Positions 62,162 through 64,000 of a stretch of DNA of 64,000 nt are shown here, one piece after another; position 1 is the stretch's first letter, and each line of letters opens with the position of its first letter. A program made the translations under genes and the position numbers. This DNA is from an uncultured Aquitalea sp. (GTDB taxonomy: Bacteria; Pseudomonadota; Gammaproteobacteria; Burkholderiales; Chromobacteriaceae): the NCBI RefSeq assembly GCF_945957525.1, contig NZ_CAMFLA010000009.1:1-64000 (forward strand), in the 5' to 3' direction. A model generated the notes under the pieces. That model was not told the DNA's origin, ran no database searches, and worked only from the letters and a program-made list of their open reading frames with translations.

Positions 62162-62865
62162 TCCCAATCGCTGCGCGAGAACAGATAACCCTTGCCGCGT
62201 ACGGTCTTGATGCGGGTAGGCGCGTCCGGGCTGTCGCCCAGCTTCTTGCGCAGGCGGGAGATACGGGCGTCGATGGAGCGATCCAGGCCGTCAAAACCGA
62301 TGCCGCGCAGCTCGTTCATGATGTCGTCGCGCGACAGCACTTGTCCGGCGTGCGAGGCCAGCAGCCACAAAAGATCGAACTCGGCAGTGGTGAGCTCCAT
62401 TTCCTCTCCGGACAAGTGGGCCGAGCGCGTGCCCTGGCTGATGGTGAACTGCCCGAAGGAGAGCTGATCGCTGTCCATCACCTCTGCAGGCGCGTCTTCG
62501 CCGGTTCCGCGGCGCAGCAAGGCGCGGATGCGCGCCAGCAGGCGGCGCGGCTCCACTGGCTTGGCCAGGTAGTCGTCCGCGCCCAGTTCCAGACCGAGGA
62601 TTTCGTCCACGTCTTCATCGCGCGCGGTCATGATGAGAATCCGCCCCTTGTAGGCCAGCCGCACTTCGCGGCAGACATCAAATCCCTCCTTGCCCGGCAG
62701 CATCACGTCGAGGATGACGAGGTCGGGACGGGTTTGCAGGATGACGTCGCCGGCGGTGTCGCCGCGCGTGTGGCGGCTGACTTGATAACCGTGCTTGGTC
62801 AGGTAGGCGGCGATGAGTTCGGACAAATGAATGTCATCTTCAACGATGAGGATGTGCGGGGCCAT
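62158..62865 (-). CDS. rstA: OmpR-family response regulator, RstA-like
   Basis: 235 residues. Receiver with acidic pocket (VEDDIHLSELIAAYLTKHGY), phospho-acceptor Asp53 (LVILDVMLPGKEGFDVCREV) and Lys (LAKPVEPRRLLARIRALLRR), then an OmpR-type winged helix (LTTAEFDLLWLLASHAGQVL, IDARISRLRKKLGD, IKTVRGKGYLF). The opening ILIVEDDIHLSELIAAYLTK is close to RstA. First gene of the pair with the overlapping kinase gene. Divergent from cstA across 159 bases, so cstA could be a target. Confidence 0.88.
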   Translation of the reverse strand: MAPHILIVEDDIHLSELIAAYLTKHGYQVSRHTRGDTAGDVILQTRPDLVILDVMLPGKEGFDVCREVRLAYKGRILIMTARDEDVDEILGLELGADDYLAKPVEPRRLLARIRALLRRGTGEDAPAEVMDSDQLSFGQFTISQGTRSAHLSGEEMELTTAEFDLLWLLASHAGQVLSRDDIMNELRGIGFDGLDRSIDARISRLRKKLGDSPDAPTRIKTVRGKGYLFSRSDWE

Positions 62866-63024
62866 GCCGGATCCGTTTACTCAGAGATGGCGAAATAGTA
62901 CCACCGGGAAAGCCCTAACAGGCATGGGCTTGTATTTCATGGCTTATCCGCACAGAATCGACCGTACAAGAGCCCCATCCAGACCGGATAACGGGGCTCA
63001 ACATCATAAAAGGACAGAGATCAC

Positions 63025-64000
63025 ATGCAACGCTTAAAGGAATGGGCAATCTGGATTGCCGTTGCCTTGGCGGGAGCCGTCGCTTTCGCCACCGTAGCAC
63101 TCAATCGGGGCGAGCCCGTCAATGCGATCTGGCTCATCGTAGCGGCGGTGTCGGTGTATTCCATCGCATACCGCTTCTACAGCCGCTTCATCGCCAATAC
63201 CGTGATGGAGTTGGACGAACGCCGCCTGACGCCGGCTGAACGTCACAACGACGGTCTGGACTACGTGCCCACCAACAAGTGGGTGGTCTTCGGCCATCAT
63301 TTCGCCGCCATCGCCGGCGCCGGCCCGTTGGTGGGCCCGGTGCTGGCCGCGCAGATGGGTTACCTGCCCGGCACGCTGTGGATTCTGGTTGGCGTGATGC
63401 TGGCCGGCGCGGTGCAGGACTTCCTGATTCTGTTCCTTTCCATCCGCCGCGATGGCAAATCGCTGGGTGAAATGATCCGCATGGAGCTGGGTCCCATTCC
63501 GGGCGTCATCGCTTCCATCGGCATCCTGATGATCATGATCATCCTGCTGGCCGTGCTGGCGCTGGTGGTGGTCAAGGCGCTGGCCGGCAGCCCGTGGGGC
63601 ACCTTCACCATTGCTGCCACCATTCCGATTGCGCTGTTCATGGGCGTGTACACGCGTTACATCCGGCCGGGACGCATCGGTGAAATTTCCGTCATCGGTT
63701 TCGTGCTGCTGATGCTGGCCATCCTGTACGGCGGCGATGTGGCCCACAGTCCTACTCTGGCCCCGCTGTTCACCTTCCAGGGCACCACGCTGGCGTGGAT
63801 CCTGATTGGCTACGGCTTCATCGCTTCCGTGCTGCCGGTATGGCTGCTGCTGGCCCCGCGCGACTATCTGTCCACTTTCCTCAAGATCGGCACCATTGTC
63901 GGCCTGGCCATCGGCATCCTGTTTGTCGCGCCGAGTCTGCACATGCCGGCGCTGACCCGCTTCATTGATGGTTCCGGCCCGGTGTTCGCCGGCAACCTGT
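63025..64000 (+). CDS. cstA: Carbon starvation / pyruvate transporter CstA family, 3' truncated by window edge
   Basis: Inner-membrane symporter of the CstA family, which takes up pyruvate or peptides under carbon starvation. The frame is open from the ATG at 63025, with AAAGGACAGAG ahead, to the window end (325 codons). Signatures: YVPTNKWVVFGHHFAAIAGAGPLVGPVLAAQMGYLPGTLWI (in two overlapping parts) and LLLAPRDYLSTFLKIGTIVG. Several TM helices are visible. About half of the expected length (about 690 residues) is in the window. Divergent from the RstAB-like system. Confidence 0.95.
   Translation, partial: MQRLKEWAIWIAVALAGAVAFATVALNRGEPVNAIWLIVAAVSVYSIAYRFYSRFIANTVMELDERRLTPAERHNDGLDYVPTNKWVVFGHHFAAIAGAGPLVGPVLAAQMGYLPGTLWILVGVMLAGAVQDFLILFLSIRRDGKSLGEMIRMELGPIPGVIASIGILMIMIILLAVLALVVVKALAGSPWGTFTIAATIPIALFMGVYTRYIRPGRIGEISVIGFVLLMLAILYGGDVAHSPTLAPLFTFQGTTLAWILIGYGFIASVLPVWLLLAPRDYLSTFLKIGTIVGLAIGILFVAPSLHMPALTRFIDGSGPVFAGNL

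Overview
The window looks like chromosomal DNA of a betaproteobacterium of the order Neisseriales, most likely family Chromobacteriaceae (Chromobacterium, Aquitalea or a close relative). The reasons are the overall GC-rich coding style, the arrangement atpD-atpC-glmU-(DeoR regulator)-glmS, a cyoABCDE bo3 oxidase operon, an ohr/ohrR pair, aerobic hemF, and many chemotaxis and cyclic-di-GMP proteins. This assignment is inference from gene content and order; no database was searched. No rRNA, tRNA, CRISPR array, transposase or phage gene was recognised.

Layout. 1-5735: the end of the ATP synthase operon, then cell-wall amino-sugar synthesis (glmU, DeoR-type regulator, glmS). 5836-10655: a chemoreceptor with a probable sigma-28 promoter, a periplasmic solute-binding-like protein, a GAF diguanylate cyclase, and a remnant of a dehydrogenase gene. 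10698-15509: cyoABCDE on the minus strand with an Fnr/Anr-like box upstream. 16189-17277: ohr/ohrR peroxide defence with a clear operator. 17450-24426: an MFS exporter with a divergent LysR regulator, then a PAS-GGDEF protein and a CHASE-PAS-GGDEF-EAL protein. 24448-29334: an EmrAB-type tripartite drug efflux operon with a divergent TetR repressor and a palindromic operator. 29418-33856: a four-gene operon with methionine/glutamine-type aminotransferase, omega-amidase, amino-acid binding protein and a ParB-like small protein, next to a divergent LysR gene. 33934-36247: ahpC and ahpF.

36480-52071 is the most interesting block. A minus-strand operon encodes an OmpR-type response regulator, a secreted LysM-FecR protein and a CHASE2 sensor histidine kinase. 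Divergent from it is a 2472-residue two-partner-secretion exoprotein with its outer-membrane TpsB transporter, followed by a small protein, an EAL-domain protein and another small protein. A second small protein, paralogous to the first, sits at the far end of the block. Upstream of both small-protein genes, upstream of the exoprotein, and in the last intergenic gap I see the same 10-bp-spaced direct repeat (TTTAACA-N3-TTTAACA and variants). In at least two cases it lies exactly 28 bp before a good -10 hexamer. That is the geometry expected for an OmpR/PhoB-family activator, so the block looks like a self-contained regulon for a surface adhesin, with a cyclic-di-GMP phosphodiesterase as one output.

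52257-64000: a GGDEF-EAL sensor protein, a LysR/azoR divergent pair, a membrane diguanylate cyclase, hemF, an alpha/beta hydrolase with a Cys nucleophile, an RstAB-like two-component system and the 5' part of cstA. Six cyclic-di-GMP enzymes lie in 64 kb. A family of short (about 75-110 bp) intergenic repeats with partly inverted ends occurs four times (near 2.8, 10.5, 32.8 and 58.4 kb).
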